From contig OW818688.1 of the NCBI GenBank assembly GCA_942493265.1, positions 2,976,001 through 3,040,000 of the forward strand: 64,000 nucleotides of DNA, in the 5' to 3' direction. Below the pieces are notes generated by a model, which was not told where the DNA came from, did no database searches, and saw nothing but the letters and a program-made list of their open reading frames with translations. The position numbers and the translations under genes are program-made. This document shows positions 61,516 through 64,000 of this stretch, piece by piece. Origin of the DNA: UBA12481 sp942493265. GTDB lineage: Bacteria > Bacteroidota > Bacteroidia > Bacteroidales > UBA12481. The stretch's first letter is position 1, and each line of letters starts with the position of its first letter.

Positions 61516-61797
61516 ATGATTAAAACAAACGAGTATTTCGACGGCCAGGTTAAGTCGCTGGCCTTTAATACGCCGGAAGGACCGGCCACAGTTGGTGTTA
61601 TGTCGCCGGGTGAATATGTTTTCGGAACCTCAACTGTTGAGTATATGACTATTACTTCCGGGTTAATGAGCATTTTGCTTCCCGGAGAGTCGGAATGGCG
61701 CGATTATCGTGAGTTCGAAACCTTCAGGGTTGAGAAAGATGTGAAGTTCCAGGTTAAAGTAGCTGAAGATACCTCCTATAGGTGTCTTTATCAATAA
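61516..61797 (+). CDS. ppnP: Pyrimidine/purine nucleoside phosphorylase (DUF1255)
   Basis: This 93-residue cupin matches PpnP (YaiE): FDGQVKSLAFNTPEGPATVGVMSPGEYVFGTS (~9-40, landmark), GESEWRDYREFETFRV and the end DTSYRCLYQ. PpnP phosphorolyses several nucleosides to free base and ribose-1-phosphate. Its placement beside W/Mo genes is not explained by this role. It ends 8 bp before the modE ATG. Confidence 0.92.
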   Translation: MIKTNEYFDGQVKSLAFNTPEGPATVGVMSPGEYVFGTSTVEYMTITSGLMSILLPGESEWRDYREFETFRVEKDVKFQVKVAEDTSYRCLYQ

Positions 61798-61805
61798 TAT
61801 ATAAT

Positions 61806-62189
61806 ATGGCTGGCCCGATAGGTTCAAAATATTACAATATCTTTCTTGACTACGGTGTTTGGCTTACCAACAAGGAAACCGGCGGCAGGCTTGATGATAC
61901 GCTGGTAAACCTTCTGCGCGAAATTCAGAACAATGGATCACTTCGTTCAGCAGCTGATACTCTGGGTTTGAGTTACCGGAAAGCCTGGGGAGATATCCGG
62001 AAGGCCGAGAAATTCATAGGGTTTGCCTTGGTAGAAAAAATCCGGGGAGGTAAGGATGGCGGCCTCTCCCGGCTGACTCCCGACGGAAAAGAATTGGTTG
62101 AGGCATTCGACCACCTGCATCAGGAATTTGATGAAGCCATCTATCGGACAACAAAGAAGTTTTTCCATGATTTAAATAAATTACCATGA
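61806..62189 (+). CDS. modE: ModE-type winged-helix regulator without sensor domains
   Basis: This 127-residue DNA-binding protein matches the N-terminal domain of ModE: a LysR/ModE-like helix-turn-helix (GSLRSAADTLGLSYRKAWGDIRKAEKFIG, ~45-73, landmark) followed by LVEKIRGGKDGGLSRLTPDG (~75-95). The TOBE/Mop oxyanion-binding domains of full ModE (about 260 residues) are absent. I chose the ATG at 61806; the longer frame is less likely. It probably controls the cluster through the inverted repeat before the TonB receptor. How it senses W/Mo without a sensor domain is open. Confidence 0.86.
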   Translation: MAGPIGSKYYNIFLDYGVWLTNKETGGRLDDTLVNLLREIQNNGSLRSAADTLGLSYRKAWGDIRKAEKFIGFALVEKIRGGKDGGLSRLTPDGKELVEAFDHLHQEFDEAIYRTTKKFFHDLNKLP

Positions 62190-63064
62190 TAAAAAGAACA
62201 GTTCTTACAGGTTTTGCAATCTTATTAATCTCAATGATTCTGGTAAATTGTAAAAAGGATAATGGGAATCCAACAATAAAATTCATACCGGATGCCGGTT
62301 TTACGGGCAGGGATACCCTTATGAAAGTTAATTATTCCCTTACCATAACCATTGAGGTCAGTTGGAATGGTGTGGATGCCTTGAGCCAGCTGGAGTTAAA
62401 ACAGAATGGTTTATCCATTCAAACCTATTCAGTGGGAGGGGATAGTGCCACATTTAAATTCAATATTCAAAAAGGAAGCGATGCAACTGAAATATGGACT
62501 TTTGTTGTTAAGGATGTTGAGGGTAATCAATCCGAAATTTCCCTGACCCTGACCAGGGATCCAAACTCGGAATTCGGTGAAATAACCTATTATTCGCCAG
62601 TCGTGCTGGGAGCCCAGAATAACACAGGTAAGTCGGGTTTTATAACTTTTCAAACCCTGCCGGCTACACTTTACTCCCTGGAGGGGGCCTTTATCAATCA
62701 ATCCAAAATTGAGCTGATGTTTTACAGCGATGGGGTTACCCAATCAACCCTTGCCTCTCCGGGTTCTGATATTCCGGACAACCTCTATCCGGGCCCACGC
62801 AATATCAGTCTCTGGTCGGTTCGTTCGGTATCCCGCTTTCTTAAATCTGCAATGACAGTTGATGATTTTAATGGTGTTTCCAATGACGCAGCAATAGTAA
62901 ACGCCTGGATTGAAACCAGTTCAGTATCGAAAGCCGGAGATCTCAAGGTAAACGATATCTGGCTGATTAAACTTCAATCAGGTAAAAAAGGTGTTATTCT
63001 CGTCAAGCGGATTGTTGCCGGTGCGGATGGCGAAATTGAGTTCGCCATCAAAATTCAGAAGTAA
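62186..63064 (+). CDS. Lipoprotein of unknown function downstream of modE
   Basis: This 292-residue protein has a lipoprotein signal (lipobox LVNC, Cys ~22) and beta-rich domains with an Ig-like N-terminal part (TITIEVSWNGVDALSQLELKQNG ~55, landmark). I do not recognise it. Its ATG overlaps the modE stop codon (ATGA), so it is translated with the regulator, but its role in W/Mo handling is unproven. A hairpin terminator follows. Confidence 0.7.
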   Translation: MIKRTVLTGFAILLISMILVNCKKDNGNPTIKFIPDAGFTGRDTLMKVNYSLTITIEVSWNGVDALSQLELKQNGLSIQTYSVGGDSATFKFNIQKGSDATEIWTFVVKDVEGNQSEISLTLTRDPNSEFGEITYYSPVVLGAQNNTGKSGFITFQTLPATLYSLEGAFINQSKIELMFYSDGVTQSTLASPGSDIPDNLYPGPRNISLWSVRSVSRFLKSAMTVDDFNGVSNDAAIVNAWIETSSVSKAGDLKVNDIWLIKLQSGKKGVILVKRIVAGADGEIEFAIKIQK

Positions 63065-63084
63065 AAACCTATTCTGTTTAAAGA

Positions 63085-63126
63085 AAAGTATTCTGATGGT
63101 TTTTCCCATTGGAATACTTTTTTTGC
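63085..63126 (+). terminator. Terminator after the W/Mo cluster
   Basis: AAAGTATTC-ATGG and CCAT-GAATACTTT form an interrupted stem (63085-63099 with 63106-63120) around a T-rich loop, followed by TTTTTT. Confidence 0.8.
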
Positions 63127-63175
63127 ATATATATAATTCGAAGGGCCAATGGGACTGCAGATATTTTTATTTAAG

Positions 63176-63183
63176 TATCTTTA
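63176..63183 (+). promoter_or_regulatory. Possible -7 box of the RND gene
   Basis: TATCTTTA matches TAnnTTTG in all but the last base, 52 bp before the ATG at 63235. Low confidence. Confidence 0.3.
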
Positions 63184-63234
63184 GGCAGCCCATTGTCTCC
63201 AGGATTTTTTGCATATAAAAACCGGCCTTCCTAA

Positions 63235-64000
63235 ATGTCGACCCAACGACCGACCTCTTCTTTTTCAATTCTGATCATTTTCATGATCCTGATGATCATT
63301 GGTGCGGCACTGGTTCCAAGATTACCGGTACATTTACAGCCCACACGGACGATGAAAACCTTATCCGTTCGTTATTCCTGGCCAAATGCCTCCCCCCGGC
63401 TGATCGAGCAGGAAGTTACCGCCCCGCTTGAAGGGTTGCTGAACACAATACGCGGGGTATCCAAAATATCCTCCTCCTCAAATAATGGCAGCGGATACAT
63501 TACCCTTGAATTTGACAAGAATTCCGATATGGATGCCATGCGCTTTGAGGTGGCTTCAAAAGTTCGTGAAATCTTTCCCAAGCTTCCATATGAGGTCACC
63601 TACCCCTATATATCCTCCTATGGTTCAGCTTCCGAAGAAAAGACGCTACTGACTTATACGTTGAATGCTCCTGCAAGCCCGCGGCTGATACAGAAATATG
63701 CTGAGGAAATGATTGCCCCTAAGCTCGCCCATATTGAGGGGTTGTACCGAACGCAGGTGTATGGCGCCATGCCAATGGAGTGGGAGCTGGAATACGATGA
63801 AGAGAAATTGCACCGGATAGGACTTTCGCGCAATGATATCAGCACGGCCCTCCGGAGCTATTTCTACAAGGAAGTTATTGGAATGGGCTTTGATCAGCAG
63901 GGGAAATTGGGAGTGGAGGCACCGAAAAGTGTGTCCATTCAAACCATCACATCCGAAAATGATTCCTGGCAGGAAATTCCGGTTGCAACCGTGGAAGGCA
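63235..64000 (+). CDS. RND-family efflux transporter, N-terminal part
   Basis: The open frame runs off the right edge (255 codons seen). The start reads SILIIFMILMIIGAALVPRL (first membrane segment) followed by the RND porter motif YSWPNASPRLIEQEVTAPLEGLLNTI (~45-70, landmark) and MEWELEYDEEKLHRIGLSRNDI (~180). It belongs to the AcrB/CusA superfamily of proton-driven exporters. Substrate class cannot be told from the N-terminus. The membrane-fusion and outer-membrane partners are not in the window. Confidence 0.9.
   Translation, partial: MSTQRPTSSFSILIIFMILMIIGAALVPRLPVHLQPTRTMKTLSVRYSWPNASPRLIEQEVTAPLEGLLNTIRGVSKISSSSNNGSGYITLEFDKNSDMDAMRFEVASKVREIFPKLPYEVTYPYISSYGSASEEKTLLTYTLNAPASPRLIQKYAEEMIAPKLAHIEGLYRTQVYGAMPMEWELEYDEEKLHRIGLSRNDISTALRSYFYKEVIGMGFDQQGKLGVEAPKSVSIQTITSENDSWQEIPVATVEG

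Overview
The window looks like chromosome from an anaerobic or microaerophilic member of the Bacteroidota (Bacteroidales or Marinilabiliales-like). The evidence is the BamA-Skp-Skp-MurI gene order, many lipoproteins with short lipoboxes, a DUF4249 lipoprotein, a TonB-dependent receptor with an N-terminal carboxypeptidase-like domain, weak or absent Shine-Dalgarno sites, and more than a dozen perfect TAnnTTTG -7 boxes of the Bacteroidota primary sigma factor. Ferredoxin-linked 2-oxoacid oxidoreductase, a tungsten-type aldehyde ferredoxin oxidoreductase (AOR), futalosine-route menaquinone genes and corrinoid methyltransferases point to anaerobic energy metabolism. Two superoxide dismutases point to occasional oxygen exposure. 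No rRNA, tRNA, CRISPR array, insertion sequence or prophage was seen.

Layout. 0-4 kb: envelope biogenesis (BamA end, two Skp-like chaperones, MurI) and a gamma carbonic anhydrase. 4-7 kb: KorAB. 7-10.3 kb: three overlapping lipoprotein genes. 10.3-16.8 kb: two giant tandem paralogues with receiver domains and an ATP-grasp PEP-synthase-type domain. 16.9-19.8 kb: two tandem glutamate dehydrogenases, one with NAD-type and one with NADP-type signatures. 19.9-21.4 kb: FolE-FabD. 21.5-26.1 kb: MqnB-MqnD followed directly by a split LanB-type dehydratase without a visible precursor peptide. 26.2-28.8 kb: SOD and a GH172 (DUF2961) enzyme. 28.9-34.1 kb: a tight minus-strand operon of corrinoid protein, two UroD-type methyltransferases (one fused to thioredoxin folds), a G3E/CobW GTPase and a homocysteine methyltransferase. 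34.1-39 kb: nitroreductase, an AT-rich stretch, exported SOD and a 1078-residue multi-domain flavo-iron-sulfur oxidoreductase. 39-45.4 kb: third Skp-like protein, glycosyltransferase, DivIC/FtsB-like protein, PruA, and an ECF sigma / membrane protein / DUF4097 group. 45.4-50.4 kb: ThiS/MoaD-like carrier, lipoprotein, ThiF-like E1 and DUF364, divergent from AOR. 50.5-54.4 kb: MATE pump and GH78 rhamnosidase. 54.4-63 kb: WtpA, TonB receptor, SUOX-fold lipoprotein, WtpB, WtpC, PpnP and ModE. 63.2 kb to the end: start of an RND pump.

Two groups stand out as systems. The first (28.9-34.1 kb) has the homocysteine and B12 modules of a methionine synthase as separate proteins. Two UroD-type methyltransferases stand where the folate module would be, so the likely reaction is demethylation of an unknown methyl donor with transfer through a corrinoid to homocysteine. 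The second (45.4-62.2 kb) is an apparent tungsten/molybdenum circuit: oxyanion import (possibly including a dedicated outer-membrane receptor and a non-catalytic SUOX-fold lipoprotein), a ModE-type regulator, cofactor sulfur-carrier genes and the consumer AOR. A perfect 11-bp inverted repeat in front of the TonB receptor has a partial copy at the same spacing in the AOR/DUF364 divergent promoter, a candidate shared operator. All functional assignments come from reading motifs and context; no database search was run.
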